Below are positions 49,305 through 57,876 of a stretch of 64,000 nt of DNA, piece by piece. The notes under the pieces are model-generated. The model made no database searches, was not told the origin of the DNA, and saw only the letters and a list, made by a program, of their open reading frames with translations. This DNA is from Brockia lithotrophica (GTDB taxonomy: Bacteria; Bacillota; Bacilli; Thermicanales; DSM-22653). The stretch is from NCBI RefSeq assembly GCF_003633725.1, contig NZ_RBIJ01000004.1, positions 1 to 64,000 of the forward strand, written 5' to 3'. The number at the start of each line of letters is the position of its first letter. Within the stretch, counting starts at the first letter, position 1. The position numbers and the translations under genes are program-made.

Positions 49305-49862
49305 ATGCGGCGGAGCCTCCTTCTGGCCGTCGGGAAGGAAGCCGATTTCTTCCTCTTTGTGCAGGAGGCCCTCCTCCGCACGGGTACGGAGGTTCACTAC
49401 GCGGAGAGCTTCGCGGAGGCGAGTAAGCACCTCCGCTGGCGGCGCTACGATGTCCTCCTTCTGTGGCCGGAGCTCGCCGACCTCGACGGGCTCACGGCGG
49501 CGAGGCGCCTGCACGACCTCGACTACCTCGTCCGCCTTCTCTACGTTTCGCCGAGGCCCAGCGTGCGGGAGGCGGTGGCGGCGATGAAGGCCGGCGCGAG
49601 CGAATACCTCGAGTGGCCCGTGACACCCGAACGCCTTCAAGCCGTGGTCGCGCAGGAACTAAAGGCACGACGCGAAGAGCCCTCGCCCCTCTCCTTGGCG
49701 GAAGTGGAACGGCGGCACATCCTCTTCGTACTCGACCTCTTTTCCGGCAACCGCCGAAAAACCGCCGAAGCTTTGGGGATCAGCCCGCGTACGCTGTACA
49801 ACAAACTTCGGGATTTCGGCCTCGTGGATCAGGGGGAGATGACTCAAGGGAAGCCGCGGTGA
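49305..49862 (+). CDS. Atypical response regulator with Fis-type HTH
   Basis: 185 residues: an N-terminal receiver-like domain (1-115) and a C-terminal Fis-family helix-turn-helix (GNRRKTAEALGISPRTLYNKLRDFGL), the layout of RegA/PrrA-type regulators. The receiver is degenerate. The position of the phosphorylated Asp carries Trp-54 (VLLLW instead of VLLLD), the N-terminal acidic pair is missing (AVGKEADF), and the conserved Lys before Pro is Trp-104 (YLEWP). It probably does not accept phosphate. ATG 49305 has GGAGG 9 bases upstream. No histidine kinase adjoins. Confidence 0.8.
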   Translation: MRRSLLLAVGKEADFFLFVQEALLRTGTEVHYAESFAEASKHLRWRRYDVLLLWPELADLDGLTAARRLHDLDYLVRLLYVSPRPSVREAVAAMKAGASEYLEWPVTPERLQAVVAQELKARREEPSPLSLAEVERRHILFVLDLFSGNRRKTAEALGISPRTLYNKLRDFGLVDQGEMTQGKPR

Positions 49863-49893
49863 GGTACAACCTGTTGCGAAAGGGGGGATGGCC

Positions 49894-50823
49894 ATGCGAG
49901 ACGGACGTACGGTCCGCCTCTCTTTGGACGACGTGCGGCTTCTCGCCCTCGACGTGGACGGAACGCTCATCGACGACCAATTCCGCCTCTTGCCGCGCAC
50001 TCGGGCGCTCCTCACGTGGCTCGTGCGCGAGGCGGGGAAAAAGGTCTGCCTCTGCTCGGGCCGCAACCCCGCGGGCGTAATGCCCTACATGGAGATGATT
50101 CGAGGCGAAGGGCCGCTCGTCGTGCACAACGGCGCCTTCAACTTCTACCACCCCAAGGGGGATATGTACGCCCTCTACGGCTACCCCGTGGAGGACTTCC
50201 TCGAGGTGATCGAAACCCTCGAGCGGCGCCGTCTGCCGTTCGACGTGAATACCCCCTACGACCTCTACGTACGGGAGGTACGTCCGGAGCTCGCCCCCCT
50301 CTACGCGGCGTACTTCGCGGAGCCCAAGGTGATCGCAAATTGGCGGGACCTACGCGACCCGATCGTCAAGCTTTCCGTCCTCGTCCCCCCCGAGGAGTTG
50401 GACGCGGTGCACGCGGAGCTCGCGGAGCGCTTCGGCGATCGCTTCCGCGTGGTAAAGAGCGGCGAGACGTACATCGACTTCGTACACCCGGAGGCCAACA
50501 AGGGGAACGGCCTCCGCTCCGCCCTGCGGGAACTCGGACTTTCTCCCAACCAGGTGATCGCCGTCGGCAACTACTACAACGACCTCGAAATGCTCTCTTT
50601 GGCAGGCGTCGGCGTCGCCATGGGAAACAGTCCGCCTGAGGTCAAAGAACGCGCGGACTACGTCACGCTTTCGAACAACGAAGAAGGGGTGTACGTCGCC
50701 CTCGTCGACCTCTTGTTCGGAGGGAGGCTTCCGCGCGACGTCGCCCTCGACCTCGAACGTCTTTTGCGCGAGACGCCCAAACGCGCGCGCGGGGAGCGCG
50801 CTTCGGGCGCTTTGGGCGGGTGA
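49894..50823 (+). CDS. Cof-type HAD phosphatase
   Basis: 309-residue HAD hydrolase of the Cof/YitU class. Motif I LLALDVDGTLIDD at residues ~17-29, LCSGRNP (motif II), LSVLVPPEE cap region, and AVGNYYNDLEML / GVGVAMGNSPPEVKERADYVT (motif IV). Substrate is likely a sugar phosphate or flavin/pyridoxal phosphate; motifs do not decide. ATG 49894 is 6 bases after AAAGGGGGG; the ATG six bases earlier abuts the site. The C-terminal ~40 residues are an Arg-rich extension. Confidence 0.85.
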   Translation: MRDGRTVRLSLDDVRLLALDVDGTLIDDQFRLLPRTRALLTWLVREAGKKVCLCSGRNPAGVMPYMEMIRGEGPLVVHNGAFNFYHPKGDMYALYGYPVEDFLEVIETLERRRLPFDVNTPYDLYVREVRPELAPLYAAYFAEPKVIANWRDLRDPIVKLSVLVPPEELDAVHAELAERFGDRFRVVKSGETYIDFVHPEANKGNGLRSALRELGLSPNQVIAVGNYYNDLEMLSLAGVGVAMGNSPPEVKERADYVTLSNNEEGVYVALVDLLFGGRLPRDVALDLERLLRETPKRARGERASGALGG

Positions 50824-50921
50824 GGGCCCGCCCACTCCCGTTTTCTTGTGTCGGAATGGGAGCCATAGCCGCGCTCGGATTTCCCGAAGGGAACCTGCTT
50901 CCTTTGCCAGGAGGATGTGCC

Positions 50922-51896
50922 GTGTTTCGCTTCGACCGGGAGGCCATCTTTGGCCATCCGCGCCTTCGCCTCTTCGACGACATCCTGCCCCTGCACGCCT
51001 ATTTGGACGACCTCGAGCGCCACATCAACGAGATCTTCGTCGCCCAAGGGGAGCGCGTCGTACAGCGCGGGCGCGTCGTGGCGCTCCGCAGTACGGATCG
51101 GGGGCGCCTCGTAAGCGCCTTTAAGGCGGGGCTCTACCTTGGGAAGTACCACGACCTCGGCAACCGCACCCGCTTTTTGAAGCGGATGGTCGCGGCGGAG
51201 CACTCCTACGAGCCGATCCGTGGCGAGACGGTGCTCTTCCTCTTCGTGGGCGTAGGGAAGCCGGTGTACGACCACCTCGTGACCTACAGCGTTGGACGGG
51301 TGACGCGCATCGCCGCCGGGCAGAGGGCAAACCTTCCCTGGGGCTACGAGGTGCCCGCGGAAGCCCGCGATCCCGAGCGCTACGTGCGGGAAAACGTCCC
51401 GCGCCTTCGCCAACTCCTCCTCGAGGTATTGGAGGGAAAGTCCGGGGAACCCATGCAGGCGTTGCGTTCCGCCTATCCCGTAGGCTACGTGATGCCCCCG
51501 TTTCTCCTCGAATTCGGCGAAGAGGCGCTCATCAAAAACGTCTTCCGCCAGCGCCTCTTCGAACCCGGTGCCCAGGGGGCTACGGCGGAAGTCGTGCGGG
51601 ATATGCTCGACTGCGTGTTCGCCCTTGACCGCGAAAAATGGGAAGTTTTGGTGGACTACCACGGCCCCCACGTACAGCGTTGGCGTCGGGCGATGCGCCG
51701 GCTTCGCGACGAAGAGCTCACCGCCGAAGAGGTCTTTCGCCGGTACGGTTTCCCCGTAGAGGAAGAAGAGGAGGGGTGGGTGCGGATCCCCAAGGGAGTT
51801 TCTCTGTACGAAGTCCTCCTCGAGACGGTCGGGAAGCTTCCCCCCACGTTTTGGGAAAAGCAGGAGCGGGAAGACGGAGGTTCCAAGGACACGTGA
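50922..51896 (+). CDS. ThyX-like protein (divergent FAD-dependent thymidylate synthase family)
   Basis: 324-residue protein. VYDHLVTYSVGRVTRIAAGQRAN resembles a diverged ThyX core motif, and RSAYPVGYVMPPFLLEF...VFRQRLFEPGAQ looks like the ThyX C-terminal part, where VLP, N and AQ residues bind dUMP/FAD. The canonical RHR..S motif is not present as such, and the protein is longer than ThyX (~220-250). Function may differ from thymidylate synthesis. GTG 50922 follows AGGAGG by 7 bases; its stop overlaps the next gene's start. Treat family assignment as tentative. Confidence 0.5.
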   Translation: MFRFDREAIFGHPRLRLFDDILPLHAYLDDLERHINEIFVAQGERVVQRGRVVALRSTDRGRLVSAFKAGLYLGKYHDLGNRTRFLKRMVAAEHSYEPIRGETVLFLFVGVGKPVYDHLVTYSVGRVTRIAAGQRANLPWGYEVPAEARDPERYVRENVPRLRQLLLEVLEGKSGEPMQALRSAYPVGYVMPPFLLEFGEEALIKNVFRQRLFEPGAQGATAEVVRDMLDCVFALDREKWEVLVDYHGPHVQRWRRAMRRLRDEELTAEEVFRRYGFPVEEEEEGWVRIPKGVSLYEVLLETVGKLPPTFWEKQEREDGGSKDT

Positions 51897-53689
51897 ACGG
51901 CGGGGGAATCCGGCGGGGGATCCGCGGCCTCCTCGGCCGGGCTTGGACGGAAGAGCGCCGGAGCTACCTGTGGGGGGCGGGTGTTCTCGTCCTCGTCGAC
52001 CTCATCTCCCTCCTCCCGCCGGTTCTCGTCGGGCGGGCCGTCGATCGCATCGTCTCGGGTACGGTCACCCGGGAGTTCCTCCTTTGGACGGTCCTCGCCC
52101 TTGCCGCTGTGGCGGTGTCTACCTACGTCCTCCGGTACCTTTGGCGCAGGCTCTTATTCCTTCCCGCCTACCGGATCGGCGCCCGACTCCGGGTGGACCT
52201 CTTCGCCCACCTCCTCCGTTTGGGCCCCTCGTTCTTTTCCCAACGGCGCCGCGGCGACCTCCTCGCGTACTTTGCAAACGACGTGGAAGCCGTAGAGCAG
52301 GCCCTTTCCCTGGGCGTGCTGACGCTTCTCGACTCGGTAGTCATGGGAGGGCTCCTCTTCGCGGCGCTCGTAAAGACGAGCGCCCCCCTCGCTCTCGTGG
52401 CGCTTCTTCCTATGCCCTTCCTCGCCTGGCTGTCGCGCCGCCTCGGCGACCTCCTTTACCGCCGCTACGACGAAGCCCAAGAGGGGTACGCCGCCTTGAG
52501 CGCCCGGGTGGAGGAGACCGTGCGCGGAATGGAAGTCCTTCGCGTCTACGGCCAGAGAGAACATGTACTTTCATCCTTTGCCCGCGCGGCGCAAGACGTC
52601 GCGCAGAAGGGGCGCGCGGCCTTAGAGGTCGATGCGCTCTACTACCCGGCGATTGGCGGGTTGACCGGACTTTCCTTCTTTCTCGCGCTTTCCGCGGGGA
52701 GTTTCCTCGTCGCCCGCGGAACCCTCACCTACGGAGAGCTTGCCGCCTTCCTCGCCTACCTCGGTCAGTTCGTATGGCCGATGCTCGCCTTAGGGTACCT
52801 CTTTACCCTCCTCGAGCGCGGGGCCGCTTCCTACGACCGGATCGGGAAGATCCTGGAGAGCCGGCCGGAAATCGTCGACGCCCCCGATGCCCTCCGCACC
52901 CGCCCGCGGGGGAGGCTCGTCTTTTCCTCCGTGACCTACCGCTATCCGGGGGCGGAGGCTCCCACTCTGGAAGACGTGAGCTTTGCCCTCGAAGAGGGGG
53001 AAATTCTCGCTGTCCTCGGTCCATCGGGCGCAGGGAGGTCTACGCTCCTCCGCCTCGTCCTCCGGGAGATCGAGCCCGTTTCCGGGGAGGTGACGTGGGG
53101 CGGGATCCCCCTCCGGCGCTACGCTCTCGCCGCGCTTCGCGCTTCCGTGGGGTACGTCCCTCCGGAACCCGTGGTGTTTCGGGGCACGATTGCCGAAAAC
53201 CTCTCTTTGGGGAAGAAAGATGCCACGCGCGAAGAACTGGAGCGCGCCGCGCGTCTCGTGGACCTTCACGAAGAGATCCTCCGCCTCCCTGCGGGGTACG
53301 ACACGCGGGTGGGGCCGGACGGCGTGCGCCTGTCCGGCGGGCAGGCGGCGCGTCTCGCCCTCGCCCGCGCCCTCCTCGTCGATCCGCCCCTGTACCTCTT
53401 CGACGACCCGCTCGCGAGCGTAGACGTCCTCACGGAACTCCGCATCTGGGGGCGGCTTCTCCCCGCGCTCCGGGGAAAAACCGTTCTCCTCGTCACGCAC
53501 CGCCTGCTGGTTCTCCCCCGGGTCGACAGAATCCTCATTTTGCGGCGGGGGCGCGTGGCGGCCTTCGGGACGCATGCGGAACTTTTGGCGACCTACGAAC
53601 CCTATCGGCGGCTCTTCCGCGCCGAAGAGCGACTGGTGGACGTCCTCCAGGAAGGGGAACGTGCCGCGAGCCGGGGCGAGGGAGGATAG
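51893..53689 (+). CDS. ABC exporter half, degenerate-site subunit
   Basis: 598-residue half transporter: six N-terminal helices, then an ATPase domain from ~340. Walker A reads GPSGAGRST, with Arg-382 in place of the invariant Lys; the signature LSGGQ is canonical; Walker B ends FDDP with Asp-505 instead of the catalytic Glu. This is the pattern of the degenerate half of heterodimeric exporters such as BmrC or TM287, with the Lys-to-Arg change a further departure. GTG start overlaps the previous stop (GTGA). The partner follows after 93 bases. Confidence 0.87.
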   Translation: MNGGGIRRGIRGLLGRAWTEERRSYLWGAGVLVLVDLISLLPPVLVGRAVDRIVSGTVTREFLLWTVLALAAVAVSTYVLRYLWRRLLFLPAYRIGARLRVDLFAHLLRLGPSFFSQRRRGDLLAYFANDVEAVEQALSLGVLTLLDSVVMGGLLFAALVKTSAPLALVALLPMPFLAWLSRRLGDLLYRRYDEAQEGYAALSARVEETVRGMEVLRVYGQREHVLSSFARAAQDVAQKGRAALEVDALYYPAIGGLTGLSFFLALSAGSFLVARGTLTYGELAAFLAYLGQFVWPMLALGYLFTLLERGAASYDRIGKILESRPEIVDAPDALRTRPRGRLVFSSVTYRYPGAEAPTLEDVSFALEEGEILAVLGPSGAGRSTLLRLVLREIEPVSGEVTWGGIPLRRYALAALRASVGYVPPEPVVFRGTIAENLSLGKKDATREELERAARLVDLHEEILRLPAGYDTRVGPDGVRLSGGQAARLALARALLVDPPLYLFDDPLASVDVLTELRIWGRLLPALRGKTVLLVTHRLLVLPRVDRILILRRGRVAAFGTHAELLATYEPYRRLFRAEERLVDVLQEGERAASRGEGG

Positions 53690-53782
53690 TGTGGGAACGG
53701 CTCGGGCCGTAGGCGGTCGGTGCGGGGGAGGTTTCCTTCCGGAAACGGCGTCGACTGGCAAAGCGAGACGTGGGGGGATCGA

Positions 53783-55582
53783 ATGCGCGCTCTCGTGCGA
53801 CTCGGCGCATACCTACGTCGGGAACGGCGGATGCTCGGCGCCGGCCTCGGCTTTCTCCTCTTGGCCACGGGTTTTGACGTGGCGGGTCCCGTGCTCGTGC
53901 GCGTCGCCCTGGACCGCTACGTCGCCCCGGGGAACTTCGATCCGGCGCCCCTGTTTGCACTTGCCGTCCTTTACCTCGCGACTTTGGCCGCTTCGGGACT
54001 CTTCCACTACCTTCAGTACCTCCGCTTAGGGGAGGTCGCCTTGCGGGTGATCCTCCACCTGCGCCGGGAGTTGTTGGCCAAGGCGTTTCGTCTCCCGTGG
54101 GCCGCCTTTCGCCGCCGCCCACCCGGCGAACTCGTCTCCCGCATCCTTTCCGACACGGAGGCTCTGAAGGAATTCCTCCTCTTTGCCCTCGGGTACCTCG
54201 TCTACAGCGCCGTGTACCTTTCGGGCGTGCTCGCGGCGATGTTCTTTCTCGACCGCCGCCTCGCGTTGTTCCTCGTCGCCCTTCTCCCCCTTTTGGGATT
54301 CGTGTTTTGGCTCTACGGTTCGCTCCTCATCCCCTTGTACCGTCGCGTGCGGGCGCAGACGGCGGAGGTTTCCGCCTTTCTCCAGGACGCCCTCGGGGGA
54401 CTCGCCGTCGTCCGCGCCTTTCGCCTGGAAGAGCGCTTTCTTTCGGACTTTCGCGAACGCGTGGAGTCTCTGCGGCGCGAGCTTTCGCGCCAGGTCGTCC
54501 TTCACGCGCTTCTCGGACGCCCCCTCATCGACCTCATCGCGCTGGCGACGCTCGCGGGAATCGTCGCCTTCTTTGGTACCGCCTCCTTGCGCGGCACCGT
54601 AGAGGTAGGCGTGCTCTACGCCTTCCTCACCTACGTCGGACGCCTCTTCGAGCCGATCGCCGAGACGGTCGCCCAGATGGCGGTCGTCCAGCACGCCGCG
54701 GCGGCTTCCGAGCGGGTGTTTGCCTACCTCGACGAACGAGAAGAAGAAAGCGGCCGAGAAGAAGAAGGCGACGGGCAGAGCGCCCGCCGCCTTCCGGCCG
54801 AAACCCCGTTTGGGGCGCGTTCGGCGGCCCACGTGCGCTTTGCCGACGTGTGGTTTACCTACGACGGCGCGACGTGGGCGCTACGCGGGATCGATGTGGA
54901 GCTCTCCCCGGGGAGCTTCGTGGTCGTCGTCGGGCGTACGGGGAGCGGAAAGTCGACCTTCCTCCGTCTTCTCCTCCGGTTGTACGCGCCGACGCGCGGG
55001 CAAATCTACCTCGACGGCGTTCCCTTGGCCGCGCTTTCGGAAGAAGAGTTCGTCCGCCGTATCGCCCTCGTGGAGCAGGAACCCGTGCTCTTTGCCGGCG
55101 ACCTCGCGTTCAACGTGCGCCTGTACGACGCCCGTCCGGAGCGGGACGTAGAGCGCGTCCTTCGCCGCGTCGGTTTGGGGGATCTCCTCGACCGGCTTCC
55201 GAACGGCCTCTTTACCCCCGTGGGGGAAGCCGGGTCCCGCCTTTCTTCGGGAGAACGCCACCTCCTCGCCCTTGCCCGCGCCCTCCTCCGCGATCCCGCG
55301 CTCCTCCTCCTCGATGAGGTCACCGCGCACCTGGACGCTTGGACGGAGGAGCGCATCCTCCGCGTCCTACAGGAAGAAAGGGGACGGAGGACGATCGTCG
55401 CGGTCGTCCACCGCCTCCGGCTCGCGGAGGCCGCCGACGAAATCCTCGTCTTGGACGAGGGGCGCGTCGTCGAGCGGGGAACACACGCCGAGCTCCTCGC
55501 CCGCAAGGGGCGGTATGCGGCCCTCTACGCGACCCGCAAAATCGAAGATCTCGAGGAATTCCAAGAGGGAGCCCTTTCCTGA
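53783..55582 (+). CDS. ABC exporter half, catalytic subunit
   Basis: 599-residue half transporter with six helices and an ATPase domain. Walker A GRTGSGKST (Lys-390) and Walker B LLLLDEV (Glu-512) are intact, while its signature is LSSGE instead of LSGGQ. Thus its Walker motifs pair with the good signature of the partner to make the one active site, as in BmrCD. ATG 53783 follows GGGGGG. Multidrug, lipid or peptide export is expected; no resistance or lantibiotic genes adjoin. Confidence 0.88.
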   Translation: MRALVRLGAYLRRERRMLGAGLGFLLLATGFDVAGPVLVRVALDRYVAPGNFDPAPLFALAVLYLATLAASGLFHYLQYLRLGEVALRVILHLRRELLAKAFRLPWAAFRRRPPGELVSRILSDTEALKEFLLFALGYLVYSAVYLSGVLAAMFFLDRRLALFLVALLPLLGFVFWLYGSLLIPLYRRVRAQTAEVSAFLQDALGGLAVVRAFRLEERFLSDFRERVESLRRELSRQVVLHALLGRPLIDLIALATLAGIVAFFGTASLRGTVEVGVLYAFLTYVGRLFEPIAETVAQMAVVQHAAAASERVFAYLDEREEESGREEEGDGQSARRLPAETPFGARSAAHVRFADVWFTYDGATWALRGIDVELSPGSFVVVVGRTGSGKSTFLRLLLRLYAPTRGQIYLDGVPLAALSEEEFVRRIALVEQEPVLFAGDLAFNVRLYDARPERDVERVLRRVGLGDLLDRLPNGLFTPVGEAGSRLSSGERHLLALARALLRDPALLLLDEVTAHLDAWTEERILRVLQEERGRRTIVAVVHRLRLAEAADEILVLDEGRVVERGTHAELLARKGRYAALYATRKIEDLEEFQEGALS

Positions 55583-55667
55583 CGGAATCGCAAGTCCCCG
55601 GTCTCGGCGGGCGCCTTTTGCCCTTCGTGGTACAATGGAGGCAGAAAGCCCTGGGGAGGGAAGAGGT

Positions 55668-56024
55668 ATGTCCGTCCTTCGGCGTACGCTCGCCTACGGT
55701 TTGGGAACCCTGTCCGTCTTGCGGGCGGAGGCCGTCCGCTTCCTGGAGGAAGGAGCACTTACGGCGGAGCGGCAGCGGGTGTCCCCTTCGCCGTGGAAGG
55801 AGCGGCTGTACCGCTTAGGCGAGGAAGAGCGGGAGCGGCTCACCCGAGAATTCGTCCGCGCGTGCGTCCTGCGCCGGCGGCTCAAGGAAGAACTCGAGGA
55901 GCAGGGTGTGGCTTCGCGTAAGGACCTTCAGGCGCTCGAGGAGCGCCTCGCGCGACTCGAAGCGCGGATCGAGGAGCTCGCGGCCCTCGTACGCGAGTTC
56001 GGCGCCCGCGTCGAGGGGGAGTGA
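55668..56024 (+). CDS. Coiled-coil protein of phasin-like type, unknown function
   Basis: 118 residues, highly charged, with heptad repeats from ~60 onward (LKEELEEQGVASRKDLQALEERLARLEARIEELAALV). ATG 55668 follows GGGAAGAGG; a TACAAT with TGG (55629-55636) lies upstream. Similar short coiled-coil proteins often precede UbiB/ABC1 genes in other Bacillota. I do not recognise a named family with certainty. Confidence 0.6.
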   Translation: MSVLRRTLAYGLGTLSVLRAEAVRFLEEGALTAERQRVSPSPWKERLYRLGEEERERLTREFVRACVLRRRLKEELEEQGVASRKDLQALEERLARLEARIEELAALVREFGARVEGE

Positions 56025-56123
56025 TGCCGCCCTGCGGAAGGAGATTCGCGCGTTTGCCGTTCGAAAGGGGTTGCGTGCCGGCCCGCGGCGGTAGGGGGTC
56101 GGCCTGGGCGAGGCGGTGAAGAG

Positions 56124-57869
56124 ATGCTCCGCGGCGTGTTGCGCCTCGGTGAAGTGGCAGGGAAGCTCGGGATCTGGGCGGCGGGAACGGCGGCGGCGCT
56201 CGCCTTGCGCGGGGCGTGGCGCGACCTACGGGGGGCGCCGCCGGGAACGTGGGGCGCGATCCTCCTCCGCCGCCACGGCGACGTGCTCGGGAACCGCCTG
56301 CGCGAACTCCTCGTCGACTTGGGTCCCGCCTTCGTGAAGTTCGGCCAGGTGGCGAGCACGCGCATCGACCTCTTTCCCCGAGCGATGATCCAAGCGCTTG
56401 CGGAACTTCAGGACGAGGTTCCGCCTTTTTCCTATGCGGAGGTGCGGCGGACGGTGGAAGCCGAGTTCGGTGCACCGCCCGAGGCGATCTTTGCAGAATT
56501 CGACCCCGTTCCTATCGCTTCTGCGTCCTTGGGTCAGGTGCACCGCGCCCGCCTCGCGGACGGCCGCGAGGTTGCTGTCAAGGTTCGGCGGCCGCACATC
56601 GAAGAAGCGGTAGAGCGTGACCTCGCCGTCATCCGCTTTCTCGTCGCCTGGGCGGAGCGCCTCCTACCCGCCGCCCGAAAGATCGCCTTGAGCGAAAAGG
56701 TCGAAGAGTTCGGAGAAAGCCTGCGGCGCGAGCTCGACTACGTGCGCGAGGGAAATCACGCAGATCTCTTGCGCTCAGCCCTCCTCCCGGAAGCGGGGGT
56801 GAAGATCCCTGCGGTGATCTGGGAGCGGACGACCGAGCGTGTACTCACCCTCGAGTATGTCCGCGGCGAGAAGCTCAAGGATTTCCTCGCCCGACCGCCC
56901 CAGACCTCCGAAGAACGGGCCTTTCGAAAGACGGTCGCCGTCCGCCTCGTGCGAACGATTGTACGCCAGATGTTTCGAGACGGCGTGTTTCACGCCGATC
57001 CGCACCCGGGGAACGTCTTCGTCCATCCGGACGGCACCCTGACGCTCATCGACTTCGGCATGGTAGGGCGCCTCCCCGAGCGCCTTCGGGACGGCATGGC
57101 CCTTCTCGTGGTCGGCCTCATGCAAAAGGATACGGATACGATCGTCCGGGCCGTTCGGGCCATGCAGCTCCTCCCTCCCTCTGCCGACCTCGCCGCCTAC
57201 CGCGCGGACGTCGACCGCCTGCGCGAGAAGTACTACCACCGCCCCTTTCACACGGTTTCCGTCCCCGAAGTCTTGGACGACCTCTTGGGCCTCGCCCTCC
57301 GCCACGACGTAGAGGTCCCCCGCGAGCTCACGCTCATGGGCCGCGCCCTCGGCCTTCTCGAGGGGATCGCCGTGCGCCTCGATCCGGAGCTCCGCCTCGT
57401 CGACCTGGCAGAACCCATCGGGATCGAACTCCTCCTCCATCGGCTTTCGCCCCCGGAGGTGTACCGGCGCGCGCGCGTGCGCCTCGAGGAAGACCTCGCC
57501 CTCGTCCGCCGGGCCCTTACCGCCCTCGCCGCCTTAGCTCCGGACGAAGAAGGCGCTTCGGTGGGGAGACCCCGTCGCCGGGACAGAAGGCGCGAAAGGG
57601 CGCCGGAACACCTCGGCGCCCTCGATTGGGCGATCCTCTCCCTCGCCTTCGTCCAGGGGGCGGCCCTCCTCTTCGTCCTCCTCGTCCTCCTCGGTACCCT
57701 GGGGGCGAGAGGCACGCTTGCGGCCGCCGCATCTGGGGCGCGCGTCGTGGGGGAAGCCGCATTGGCCGCGTTTTCTGCCCTTCCCGCGCCGCTTTGCGGA
57801 GCTGCTCTCGTCGGTGTGGGTGCCGTCTTCGGGGCGCGTGCAGCTCTCCGCATCGTCCGTCGGAAGTAG
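56124..57869 (+). CDS. UbiB/ABC1-family atypical kinase
   Basis: 581-residue membrane-associated protein-kinase-like protein. GPAFVKFGQVASTR contains the KxGQ motif, SASLGQVHRA the Ala-rich/Ser loop replacing the P-loop, VAVKVRRPHI the Lys, and FHADPHPGN and LIDFGM the metal-binding residues. Two C-terminal hydrophobic helices (~500-575) anchor it. UbiB proteins support isoprenoid-quinone synthesis; whether this works on menaquinone is unproved. ATG after a weak ribosome-binding site. It follows the coiled-coil gene by ~100 bases. Confidence 0.87.
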   Translation: MLRGVLRLGEVAGKLGIWAAGTAAALALRGAWRDLRGAPPGTWGAILLRRHGDVLGNRLRELLVDLGPAFVKFGQVASTRIDLFPRAMIQALAELQDEVPPFSYAEVRRTVEAEFGAPPEAIFAEFDPVPIASASLGQVHRARLADGREVAVKVRRPHIEEAVERDLAVIRFLVAWAERLLPAARKIALSEKVEEFGESLRRELDYVREGNHADLLRSALLPEAGVKIPAVIWERTTERVLTLEYVRGEKLKDFLARPPQTSEERAFRKTVAVRLVRTIVRQMFRDGVFHADPHPGNVFVHPDGTLTLIDFGMVGRLPERLRDGMALLVVGLMQKDTDTIVRAVRAMQLLPPSADLAAYRADVDRLREKYYHRPFHTVSVPEVLDDLLGLALRHDVEVPRELTLMGRALGLLEGIAVRLDPELRLVDLAEPIGIELLLHRLSPPEVYRRARVRLEEDLALVRRALTALAALAPDEEGASVGRPRRRDRRRERAPEHLGALDWAILSLAFVQGAALLFVLLVLLGTLGARGTLAAAASGARVVGEAALAAFSALPAPLCGAALVGVGAVFGARAALRIVRRK

Positions 57870-57876
57870 GGCGCGT

